Shown: one piece after another, positions 50,578 through 57,741 of the stretch | How the letters are laid out: every line of letters starts with the position of its first letter | Numbering within the stretch: position 1 is the stretch's first letter | Translations under genes and position numbers: made by a program | The notes under the pieces: model-generated | What the model was told of the DNA's origin: nothing | The model's database searches: none | What the model saw: only the letters and a program-made list of their open reading frames with translations | DNA from: Conexibacter sp. SYSU D00693 | GTDB taxonomy: Bacteria; Actinomycetota; Thermoleophilia; Solirubrobacterales; Solirubrobacteraceae | Assembly (NCBI RefSeq): GCF_017084525.1 | Contig: NZ_CP070950.1 | Location: 2,604,001 to 2,668,000, forward strand | Direction of reading: 5' to 3' | DNA: 64,000 nucleotides

Positions 50578-51335
50578 CGCTCGATCTTCGAGCCCGGGAC
50601 GATGTCGTCGCGTCCGTCGGGCCAGCGCACCCAGGCCTTGTGGCCGCCGTCGTAGTCGTCGCCGAGCAGCACGAGCGTCGCGGGCTCGCCAAGCGCCGTG
50701 CACGGCTCGTCGCCCTCGGGGTCGACGCCGCGCCAGACGCGGATGAAGCGGTTGTGCTCCCACTCGTCGCCGACCGTGGACGGGTCGGTGTGGCCGGGGC
50801 GCAGCACGGTCTGCGCCGGCAGCCCCATGATCGTGTCCATCACCGAGCTCTTGAGGTCGGCGTAGGAGGTCGATCCCGGCGCGCGCACGCCGCCGACCGA
50901 GCCCTTGAACAGCGTGTCCCCGGTGAAGAGCTCGCCCTCGACCAGGAGGCCGAGCATCCCCGCCGTGTGGCCCGGGATGTGCAGGACCTCGACCGCCAGC
51001 TCGCCGACCTGGACCGTGTCGCCCGGGGCGATCTCGCCGGTGACGTGCTGCTCGAGCTCGGGCGCGGCGGCCTTGAGCGCCTCGCGCTCGCGGGCGTCGA
51101 TGAGGACCTCGATCCCGGGGTGGGCCGCCACGACCTCCCCGATGGCCGAGACGTGGTCCCAGTGGTGGTGGGTGAGCAGGAGGTGCGTCGGCGTGATCCC
51201 GAGCTCCTGCGCCCTCGCCGCCAGCCCGGCCACGTCGCCGTGGGCGTCGACGTAGAAGCCGTCGCCCCCGCCGTCGGGTCCCACGAGGTACGTGTTGGCC
51301 AGGAACTGGTCGTCCATCGTCCGCTCGACGCGCAT
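50574..51335 (-). CDS. Glyoxalase II-like MBL-fold hydrolase
   Basis: 253 residues. The zinc motif is LLLTHHHWDHVSAIG (HxHxDH), with HIPGHTAGMLGLLV, LFTGDTLFKGSVGG and LRPGHTDPSTVGDEWEHN giving the remaining ligands of the glyoxalase II/persulfide dioxygenase branch. A short C-terminal extension (LVLLGDDYDGGHKAWVRWPD) is unusual. It is divergent from a glyoxalase I gene 69 bases away, so the pair may detoxify methylglyoxal or a similar 2-oxoaldehyde. It overlaps the UbiB-like gene by four bases. Confidence 0.85.
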   Translation of the reverse strand: MRVERTMDDQFLANTYLVGPDGGGDGFYVDAHGDVAGLAARAQELGITPTHLLLTHHHWDHVSAIGEVVAAHPGIEVLIDAREREALKAAAPELEQHVTGEIAPGDTVQVGELAVEVLHIPGHTAGMLGLLVEGELFTGDTLFKGSVGGVRAPGSTSYADLKSSVMDTIMGLPAQTVLRPGHTDPSTVGDEWEHNRFIRVWRGVDPEGDEPCTALGEPATLVLLGDDYDGGHKAWVRWPDGRDDIVPGSKIER

Positions 51336-51392
51336 GGCCGCGCAGCATCCCAGACGCGCCGTCAAGGCTCGTGAAGCGCGCGGGGGGCTTTG

Positions 51393-51398
51393 TAGGCT
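51393..51398 (+). promoter_or_regulatory. -10 box, leaderless type
   Basis: TAGGCT, six bases, then GTG 51405. Confidence 0.5.
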
Positions 51399-51404
51399 CG
51401 CCAG

Positions 51405-51782
51405 GTGCCCGAGCTCATCCACACCTGCTACCGGATCGGCGACATCGACCGCTCGGTCGCCTTCTACGGCGCCCTGGGCTTCGAGGAGCGCCGCCGCATG
51501 GACCTCCCCGACGGCGCGACGAACGTCTTCCTCGGGCTCCCCGGCGACGGCGACCGCCTCGAGCTGACCAAGAACCCCGGGGTCGACAGCTACGACCTGG
51601 GGACGGGCTACAACCACATCGCGCTGACCGTCGAGGACCTCGACGACACGCTCGCGGGGCTGGCGCAGGAGGGCATCCAGCCCGAGAAGCCGCCGTACCA
51701 GGTGCGCGCGGGCGGCTCGCGCATCTGCTTCGTGCGCGACCCCGACGGCTACCGCGTCGAGCTCATCGAGCGCCCGGCGTAG
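51405..51782 (+). CDS. Lactoylglutathione lyase-like (glyoxalase I) protein
   Basis: 125 residues, VOC fold. All four metal ligands of glyoxalase I are in place: His6 (LIHTCYRI), Glu in DRLELTKNPG, His in GYNHIALTVEDL and Glu in GYRVELIERP. DRSVAFYGALGF is the usual helix. Actinobacteria generally lack glutathione, so the thiol may be mycothiol or another cofactor. It is divergent from the glyoxalase II-like gene. Confidence 0.9.
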   Translation: MPELIHTCYRIGDIDRSVAFYGALGFEERRRMDLPDGATNVFLGLPGDGDRLELTKNPGVDSYDLGTGYNHIALTVEDLDDTLAGLAQEGIQPEKPPYQVRAGGSRICFVRDPDGYRVELIERPA

Positions 51783-51824
51783 CGCCCTTCACCACCCGTC
51801 CACGGCCGCCGCGGCGCCCCGCGC

Positions 51825-51830
51825 TACGGT
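51825..51830 (+). promoter_or_regulatory. -10 box, leaderless type
   Basis: TACGGT, eight bases, then GTG 51839. Confidence 0.45.
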
Positions 51831-51838
51831 GGCCGGAC

Positions 51839-52612
51839 GTGCGGTGGCTCGAGCTCGACGGCGTCGTCAACGGTCGTGACGTGGGCGGTCTGGCCCTCGC
51901 GGAGGGCGGCGCCGTCGCGCCCGGCCGGCTGCTGCGCTCGGACAACCTCCAGGACCTGAGCGAGGCCGACGTCGACCGGCTCGTCGAGGACCTCCGGCTG
52001 CGGACGGTCATCGACCTGCGCACGGGCGCCGAGCGCCGGCTCGAGGGCCCGACGCCGCTGGACCGCGACGGGCGCGTCGAGGTCCTGCACCTCTCCGTCC
52101 ACCCCGAGACGGGCGGCCAGACCGACGTCGACGCCGAGACCGTCCTGCCGGGCTGGGGCGAGGCGGGCATGGCCGACGAGCCCGACGAGCACCCCGTCGT
52201 GCGCTCGTACCTCGGCTACCTCCAGCACCGCCCGGACGCCGTCGTCGCCGCCGTCCGCGCCATCGCGGGGACCGACGGCGCCGTGCTCGTGCACTGCGCG
52301 GCGGGCAAGGACCGCACCGGGGTCGTCGTCGCGCTCGCGCTCGACGCGGCCGGGGTCGACCGCGAGGCGGTCGTCGCCGACTACCTCGCGACGGCCGAGC
52401 GCATCGAGGCGATCATCGACCGGCTGGCCTCGACGCCGACCTACGCCGGCGAGGTCCGCTCGCAGGACCCGCGCTCGCACGCGCCGCGCCCGGGCACGAT
52501 GGAGCGCGTGCTCGAGCTGCTCGACGAGCGCCACGGCGGCGCGGCCGGCTGGCTGCGCGCCCACGGCCTCACCGAGGACGAGCTCGCCGCCCTGCGCGCC
52601 CGCCTGGGCTAG
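51839..52612 (+). CDS. Tyrosine-protein phosphatase (lipid phosphatase-like, MptpB type)
   Basis: 257 residues. The P-loop is LVHCAAGKDRTGVVVALAL, with nucleophile Cys153 and the K/D of HCxxGKDRT, found in the MptpB/LipA branch that can use phosphoinositides as well as phosphotyrosine. The N-terminus VNGRDVGGLALAEGG and LRTVIDLRTGAERRL match Tyr_phosphatase3. Cytoplasmic or released without a visible signal. GTG 51839 is fixed by the TACGGT box. Its TAG stop forms the first half of the next gene's -10 box. Confidence 0.88.
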   Translation: MRWLELDGVVNGRDVGGLALAEGGAVAPGRLLRSDNLQDLSEADVDRLVEDLRLRTVIDLRTGAERRLEGPTPLDRDGRVEVLHLSVHPETGGQTDVDAETVLPGWGEAGMADEPDEHPVVRSYLGYLQHRPDAVVAAVRAIAGTDGAVLVHCAAGKDRTGVVVALALDAAGVDREAVVADYLATAERIEAIIDRLASTPTYAGEVRSQDPRSHAPRPGTMERVLELLDERHGGAAGWLRAHGLTEDELAALRARLG

Positions 52613-52615
52613 CGT
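52610..52615 (+). promoter_or_regulatory. -10 box made from the upstream stop codon
   Basis: TAGCGT starts with the TAG stop of the phosphatase gene. ATG 52625 follows after nine bases. Confidence 0.45.
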
Positions 52616-52624
52616 CGCGCGGCG

Positions 52625-53533
52625 ATGGGGTTCCTCGACGCCTTCCGCAAGGGCGACGCGACGATCACGCTCGCCGTCGACCCGCCGTCGCCGTCGCCCG
52701 GCGACGAGGTCACGCTGCGCGCCGACGTCGCCGGCGCGCTCGACGACAGGGCCCAGGGGCTGCGGCTCGCCCTGCGCTGCACCGAGCACTACCTCGTGTG
52801 GGACAAGGACCCGGGCGACGACCACGCCGAGCAGGAGTGGCGCAGCGCCACCCTGCACGAGGAGCGCGAGGAGCTCGAGGCCGCGCCCGGCGCGCACACC
52901 GCGACGTTCACGCTGCCCGCGGGGCTGCCGCACAGCTCGGCCGACGCGGTGCGCTGGCGCGCCGAGGCGCGCATCGACCGCCACCGCGGCCGCGACGCCA
53001 AGGCCGAGCAGGAGCTGCACGTGCCCGCGCCGGCCGCCGCCCTGCCGGCCGGGACGCTCGGCGCGGTGGTCGGCGAGGCGGGCGTCGGGCTCGAGGGCCT
53101 GCCCGCCGCCGTGGCACCCGGCGCGACGCTCGAGGGCGTCGTCGTCGTCACGCCGCCCGAGGACGTCAGGACCACCGGCGTCCTGGTCCGCCTGCGCCGC
53201 CGCCGCACGTACACCGCGACGGGCCACGACCTCGGCAACGCCTCCCTCACCGTCGGCGGGATGACGTTCGGCTCGGGCCGCTCGACCATCCACAAGGACG
53301 AGGAGGTCGCCGAGCTCGAGCTGCAGGGCGGCGGGGAGCTGGCCGCCGGCCACACCGTGCGCCTGCCCTTCGCCCTCCCCGTGCCGGCCGACGCCGGGCC
53401 GTCGGTCGTCGCGCCCCACGCCGTCGTGCGCTGGCAGGTCGAGGCGGTCCTCGCGCGGCGCATGCGCGGGGACCACACCGCGGTCGCGGAGGTCGTCGTC
53501 GCCGGGGCGAGCGCGGCCACGCCCGGCGGGTAG
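52625..53533 (+). CDS. Arrestin-like/Spo0M-like hypothetical protein
   Basis: 302 residues, no signal peptide. The sequence suggests two beta-sandwiches. The first begins ATITLAVDPPSPSPGDEVTL and includes HTATFTLPAGLPHSSADAVR. The second includes ATLEGVVVVTPPEDVRTTGV, HTVRLPFALPVPADAGPSVV and VVRWQVEAVLARRMRGDH. That layout and the closing WQVEAVL resemble Spo0M/arrestin-like proteins, but the match is by eye and the function is unknown. ATG 52625. Its TAG stop again forms the next -10 box. Confidence 0.6.
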   Translation: MGFLDAFRKGDATITLAVDPPSPSPGDEVTLRADVAGALDDRAQGLRLALRCTEHYLVWDKDPGDDHAEQEWRSATLHEEREELEAAPGAHTATFTLPAGLPHSSADAVRWRAEARIDRHRGRDAKAEQELHVPAPAAALPAGTLGAVVGEAGVGLEGLPAAVAPGATLEGVVVVTPPEDVRTTGVLVRLRRRRTYTATGHDLGNASLTVGGMTFGSGRSTIHKDEEVAELELQGGGELAAGHTVRLPFALPVPADAGPSVVAPHAVVRWQVEAVLARRMRGDHTAVAEVVVAGASAATPGG

Positions 53534-53536
53534 CCT
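53531..53536 (+). promoter_or_regulatory. -10 box made from the upstream stop codon
   Basis: TAGCCT starts with the TAG stop of the arrestin-like gene; ATG 53546 follows after nine bases. Confidence 0.45.
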
Positions 53537-53545
53537 GCCTCCGCG

Positions 53546-55048
53546 ATGGCCGACCGGCGCGTCGCGGTGTGCGACCTGGGCTCCAACTCCTTCCGCCTCG
53601 TCGTCTTCACCGCCGCCGACGGCTGGTGGGGCCGCACGGACGAGATCTACGAGCCGGTCCGCATCGGCGAGGGGCTCGCGGCGACCGGACGGCTCGGCGA
53701 CGAGGGCATCGCCCGCGCGCTGGCCACGGTCGAGGTGTTCGCGCACTTCTGCGAGGCCACGGGCGTCGAGGAGGTCGACGCGGTGGCCACGAGCGCCATC
53801 CGCGACGCCGAGAACGCCGACGAGTTCCTCCGCCGCTCGGCGCTGCCCGTGCGCGTCCTCTCCCAGCGCGACGAGGCCTACCACGGCTACCTGGCGGCGG
53901 TGAACTCCTCGACGCTGGCCGACGGCGTCGTGCTGGACATCGGCGGCGGCTCGATGCAGCTCGTGCGCGTCGTCGGCCGTCACGCCCAGGCGCTCGAGTC
54001 CTGGCGCCTGGGCGCGGTGCGGATGACCGAGCGCTTCGAGCTGGCCGGCGACGGGCCCGCGCCGGCCAAGCGCCTCAAGGCGCTGCGCGACCACGTCGCG
54101 CGCAAGCTCGAACGTGCGCCGTGGCTCGGCCGCTCCGGCGACCGGCTCGTGGCGCTCGGCGGCACGGTGCGCAACCTCGCCACCGCCGTGCAGCTCGAGC
54201 ACGACATGCCGTCGATGGGCGTGCAGGGCTTCGTCCTCGAGCGCGCCGCCCTCGACGACCTCGTCGAGCGCCTCGCCGCGATGGCGCCGGCCGACCGCGG
54301 CAAGGTCCCAGGGATCAAGCCCGCGCGCGGCGACCTCATCCTCGCGGGCGCCGTCGTGGTCCAGGGGGTGCTCGAGGCCGGCGGCTTCGGCGCGCTCGAG
54401 GTCACCGAGGCGGGCCTGCGCGAGGGGGTCTTCTTCGCCCGCCACCTCCAGGGCGAGCCGCCGCTGGTCGACGACGTGCGCCGCTCGAGCGTCCTCAACC
54501 TCGCCGGACAGCACCACGTCGATCCGGCGCACACCGAGCACGTCGCCCGCCTCGCCCTGGGCCTCTTCGACGACCTCGCCGCGGCCGGCCTGCACCCCGG
54601 CGACCCGCGCGAGCGCGAGCTGCTGTGGGCGGCCTGCGTGCTCCACGACATCGGGATGGCCGTCGACTACGACGACCACCACAAGCACTCGCGCTACCTC
54701 GTGCTCAACAGCGGCCTGCCGGGCTTCAGCCAGCGCGAGGTCGCGCTGATCGGCCAGGCCGTGCGCTTCCACCGCAAGGGGATGCCGGGGCTCGGCCCGT
54801 TCTCGGCACTCGCGCACAAGGGCGACGCTGCGGTGCTCGACCGCTGCGCGGTGCTGCTGCGCCTGGCCGAGGACCTCGAACGCTCCCGCGACCAGGTCGT
54901 GCGCGCCGTCGGCGTCGCGGCGCGCAACGGCAAGGTCCGCCTGGCGCTGGAGGCCGCGGGCGACGTGCGCGTCGCGCAGTGGGCCGCGAGCCGCGAGCGC
55001 GACCTGTTCCGGCGCGCGTTCGACCGCGAGCTCGAGCTGACGGCGTAG
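53546..55048 (+). CDS. Ppx/GppA-family exopolyphosphatase/pppGpp phosphatase
   Basis: 500 residues. The actin-like ATPase fold shows VAVCDLGSNSFRLVVF, AVATSAIRDAENADEFLRR, VVLDIGGGSMQLV and RLVALGGTVRNLA. A C-terminal HD-type domain follows (WAACVLHDIGMAVDYDDHHK, VRFHRKGMPG). The enzyme hydrolyses polyphosphate or the pentaphosphate alarmone. The length with an HD domain is typical of the long form. It starts at ATG 53546. Confidence 0.92.
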   Translation: MADRRVAVCDLGSNSFRLVVFTAADGWWGRTDEIYEPVRIGEGLAATGRLGDEGIARALATVEVFAHFCEATGVEEVDAVATSAIRDAENADEFLRRSALPVRVLSQRDEAYHGYLAAVNSSTLADGVVLDIGGGSMQLVRVVGRHAQALESWRLGAVRMTERFELAGDGPAPAKRLKALRDHVARKLERAPWLGRSGDRLVALGGTVRNLATAVQLEHDMPSMGVQGFVLERAALDDLVERLAAMAPADRGKVPGIKPARGDLILAGAVVVQGVLEAGGFGALEVTEAGLREGVFFARHLQGEPPLVDDVRRSSVLNLAGQHHVDPAHTEHVARLALGLFDDLAAAGLHPGDPRERELLWAACVLHDIGMAVDYDDHHKHSRYLVLNSGLPGFSQREVALIGQAVRFHRKGMPGLGPFSALAHKGDAAVLDRCAVLLRLAEDLERSRDQVVRAVGVAARNGKVRLALEAAGDVRVAQWAASRERDLFRRAFDRELELTA

Positions 55049-55053
55049 CGCCC

Positions 55054-56718
55054 CTAGCGCGCGGCGAGCGCGAGCTCGGCGGGCGCCACCGGCATGCCGT
55101 AGAGCCAGCCCTGGCCGAAGTCGCAGCCGACGGCGCGCAGGACGTCGTCCTGCTCGCTGGTCTCCACGCCCTCGGCGACCACGTCGAGCCCGAGGGCGGC
55201 GCCCAGCGAGCAGAGGCTGCGGATGAGGGCACGGGCCTCGGGGTCGCGGTGGATGTCCGCGACGAACGAGCGGTCGACCTTGAGGACGTCGACCGGCAGG
55301 GCGCGCAGGTGGCGGACCGACGAGTAGCCCTCGCCGAAGTCGTCGAGCGCGATGCGCACGCCGTCGTCGCGCAGGATGCCCAGCGCCAGCGCGGCCTCCT
55401 CCGGGCGGCGCAGCACCGCGGTCTCCGTGACCTCGAGGCAGAGCGCCGTCCCGGGCAGGCCCGCGTCGTGCAGCGCGCGGCGGACCGTGCCGACGAGGCC
55501 GGGCCGGCCGAGCTGGAGGGCGGAGACGTTGACGGCGACCGTGAGCTGGTGGCCGGCGGCGCGCCACTGCGCGGCCTGGCGGCAGGCCTCGCGGACCACC
55601 CACTCGCCGATCGCGACGATCTGGCCGTCGTCCTCGGCGATCCCCAGGAACTCGCCCGGGCGCAGCCGGCCCCGGTCCGGGTGCTCCCAGCGCAGGAGCG
55701 CCTCGCAGCCGGCGACCGCGTCCGTGCGCAGGTCGACGACGGGCTGGAAGTGCAGGCGCAGCTGGGCAGCGGCGAGCGCACCGCGCAGGTCGGCGGCCAG
55801 GGCGAGGCGGCGGCGGTGCTCGTCGCGCAGGACCTCGTCGAAGCGCTCGGCCCGCGCCCGGCCGCGGGTCTTGGCGCGCTCGAGCGCGACGTCGGCGTCG
55901 CGCAGCAGCTCCTCCGGGTCGAGCGCGCCGTCGGCGGTGTCGGCCACGCCGACGCTGGCGGTCACGCGCAGGCGCTCGCCGTCGACCTCGTAGGGGTCGT
56001 CGAAGCAGCCGAGGATCCGGGGCAGGAGGAGGCGGTCGGCCTCGGGCCCCTCGAAGAGGCAGACGAACTGGTCGCCGGCGAGTCGGGCGAGCGTGTCCTG
56101 TGCACGGATGCGGTGGCGCAGGCGCTGGGCGACGGCGTGCAGCAGCCGGTCGCCGACGCGGTGGCCGTGGGAGGCGTTGACGGTCTTGAACTCGTCGAGG
56201 TCCACGACGACGAAGCCGACGTGCCCGGTGCCCGCGCGCGTCAGGCGCCCCAGCGCCTGCGTGGCGCGGTCGACGAGCAGCGCGCGGTTGGGCAGGCCGG
56301 TCAGCGGGTCGTGCAGCGCTTGGGCCTCGAGCGCCTTGCGGCCGGTGATGTCCTTGGCGACGAGGTAGCAGCGCCGGCCGTCCCAGCTGGCGCTCCACAG
56401 CATCCAGAGCCAGCGGCCGTCGCGGGCGCGCAGGCGGTTCTCGAAGTCGACGACCGTCCCGCGCGCGTCGGAGGTCATGCGGCGGATGACCTCGCGGGTG
56501 GCCGGCACGTCGTCGGGATGCACCAGCCCGTGCCACGGCGAGCCGACGAGGGTGTCCACCTCCCACCCGAGGACGGTGTCCCAGGCGGGGTTCAGCCGCT
56601 CGAGGCGGCCGTCGGCGCCGATGGTCGCCAGGAGGTCGCGGCTGAGGACGAACAGCTGCTCGAGCTCCAGCAGCCGGTCGAGGGCCGGCCCAGCCGGCAG
56701 CTCCTCCTCCGCATCCAC
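55054..56718 (-). CDS. PAS-GGDEF-EAL protein, probable c-di-GMP phosphodiesterase
   Basis: 554 residues. PAS domain about 25-130 (ATIGADGRLERLNPAWDTVL, VDFENRLRARDGRWLWML). GGDEF domain about 140-300 (HDPLTGLPNRALLVDRATQA, DLDEFKTVN). EAL domain from about 315 (CEALLRWEHPDRG, NVSALQLGRPG, ALDDFGEGYSSVRHLR). The GGDEF signature reads AGDQF, losing the catalytic Glu, so cyclase activity is unlikely. The EAL motif, the DDFGEGYSS loop and the Glu of VAEGVE are intact. It should lower c-di-GMP, perhaps with the GGDEF part as GTP sensor. No membrane segment. GTG 56718 chosen; a longer frame exists. Confidence 0.9.
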   Translation of the reverse strand: MDAEEELPAGPALDRLLELEQLFVLSRDLLATIGADGRLERLNPAWDTVLGWEVDTLVGSPWHGLVHPDDVPATREVIRRMTSDARGTVVDFENRLRARDGRWLWMLWSASWDGRRCYLVAKDITGRKALEAQALHDPLTGLPNRALLVDRATQALGRLTRAGTGHVGFVVVDLDEFKTVNASHGHRVGDRLLHAVAQRLRHRIRAQDTLARLAGDQFVCLFEGPEADRLLLPRILGCFDDPYEVDGERLRVTASVGVADTADGALDPEELLRDADVALERAKTRGRARAERFDEVLRDEHRRRLALAADLRGALAAAQLRLHFQPVVDLRTDAVAGCEALLRWEHPDRGRLRPGEFLGIAEDDGQIVAIGEWVVREACRQAAQWRAAGHQLTVAVNVSALQLGRPGLVGTVRRALHDAGLPGTALCLEVTETAVLRRPEEAALALGILRDDGVRIALDDFGEGYSSVRHLRALPVDVLKVDRSFVADIHRDPEARALIRSLCSLGAALGLDVVAEGVETSEQDDVLRAVGCDFGQGWLYGMPVAPAELALAAR

Positions 56719-56780
56719 GGGGCTCTCATCGGTGGTTCGGGCATTGCCCTTTAACCGCCGATGAGGTGAACGGCGGTCCG

Positions 56781-57095
56781 CTAGCCGTCCTGGCGCGCCG
56801 GGATGGTGCGCTGCGCCGCGACCGCCTCGACGACCTCGACGTCCTCGGTCTCCTCCGCGAGGTCCTCGTCGTGCTCGCCGTCGCACAGGACCCGGAAGTT
56901 CCCGCTCACGCCTTGGTCGGCGTGGATCGTGATCCCCGGCAGGACCTCCTCGCCCTCGTCGAAGCCGAGGCGCTCGAGGTCGAAGTGGGCCAGCCCGATC
57001 CCGTAGGCGTTGTGCGTCGGGTTCTCGCGGTCGTGGGCGTTGATGGCGATCTGGAACGCCCGGAGGTTCGCCGCGATCTTCGACGTGTCGGCCAT
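56781..57095 (-). CDS. Hypothetical acidic protein
   Basis: 104 residues. It starts ADTSKIAANLRAFQIAINAH, continues DRENPTHNAYGIGLAHFDLE and VLPGITIHADQGVSGNFRVL, and ends in a very acidic stretch (EHDEDLAEETEDVEVVEAV). No signal peptide or known domain. ATG 57095 is leaderless-type, with TAGCCT nine bases upstream. It lies after the terminator of the TasA-like operon, so it is probably a separate unit. Confidence 0.62.
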   Translation of the reverse strand: MADTSKIAANLRAFQIAINAHDRENPTHNAYGIGLAHFDLERLGFDEGEEVLPGITIHADQGVSGNFRVLCDGEHDEDLAEETEDVEVVEAVAAQRTIPARQDG

Positions 57096-57104
57096 GCGCG
57101 CGGG

Positions 57105-57110
57105 AGGCTA
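57105..57110 (-). promoter_or_regulatory. -10 box, leaderless type
   Basis: TAGCCT on the minus strand, nine bases, then ATG 57095. Confidence 0.45.
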
Positions 57111-57119
57111 GCGCGGGCG

Positions 57120-57144
57120 GCGCGGGGTGGCGAGCACCCCGCGC
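57120..57144 (-). terminator. Hairpin at the end of the SipW/TasA-like operon
   Basis: A perfect 10-bp stem (57120-57129 with 57135-57144) with a five-base loop, nine bases beyond the last stop of the operon. Confidence 0.65.
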
Positions 57145-57153
57145 GCGCCGCGA

Positions 57154-57741
57154 CTAGAGCGTGCTGGAGGCGGTGAAGCGCAGGTTCACGCGGCTGACCG
57201 CGCCCTGCACCGCGTTGTCGCCCGAGGTCGGGCTGGACGGGATGCCGCCGGACGGCAGCGTCGCCGTGAACCGGTAGACGCGGTTCTCCCCCGAGGCGAA
57301 GCGCCCCAGGTTCAGGGAGGACAGGCTCGCGAGCGTCCCGTCGTAGAGGCGCCGCACGCCGGTGCGCGAGCGCTCGTCGACCTTGACGTTGAGCTTCGGC
57401 GAGAGCTTGCCGCCGAAGCGGCCGAGCGTGTCGACGAGGTCCGTGGCCTGCAGGGTGTAGGCGCCGGCCAGCAGGCCGGTGTTCGCCACGCGGACCTCGC
57501 CCCACTTCGACTCGCCGGGCACGAGGCCCTGCGCGGTCAGGACCGTGCCGTTGCCCTTGTCGTTGGTCTGGCCGAACAGCAGGCCGAGCGAGAGGGTGAT
57601 GCGCAGGACCTGGTCCTCGCCGCCCACGACGATCTTGCCCTGGTCGCTGGAGGCGGCGACCGCCACCCCCGCGACCCCGAGCGCCGCCACGACGGCCACG
57701 AGCTGGACCGGCCGGCGGATGATCTGGTTGAACCGGCTCAC
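57154..57741 (-). CDS. TasA/camelysin-like exported protein 3
   Basis: 195 residues. A signal-type N-terminus (VQLVAVVAALGVAGVAVAAS) is followed by a beta-rich domain: VLRITLSLGLLFGQTNDKGN, LVPGESKWGEVRVANTGLLA, GAYTLQATDLVD and RVYRFTATLPSGGI. The strand that includes VPGE then VRVANTG is the TasA/CalY-type core (compare VPGQSATGSVTISNTG in the first gene of this operon). It probably joins an extracellular polymer. GTG 57741 overlaps the stop of the glycine-rich gene. It is the last gene of the operon. Confidence 0.68.
   Translation of the reverse strand: MSRFNQIIRRPVQLVAVVAALGVAGVAVAASSDQGKIVVGGEDQVLRITLSLGLLFGQTNDKGNGTVLTAQGLVPGESKWGEVRVANTGLLAGAYTLQATDLVDTLGRFGGKLSPKLNVKVDERSRTGVRRLYDGTLASLSSLNLGRFASGENRVYRFTATLPSGGIPSSPTSGDNAVQGAVSRVNLRFTASSTL

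Noticed and set aside
51824-56566. A 1580-codon open frame on the minus strand
   Set aside because: It crosses the phosphatase, arrestin-like, Ppx and EAL genes, which have recognisable domains on their own frames; the long frame has none.
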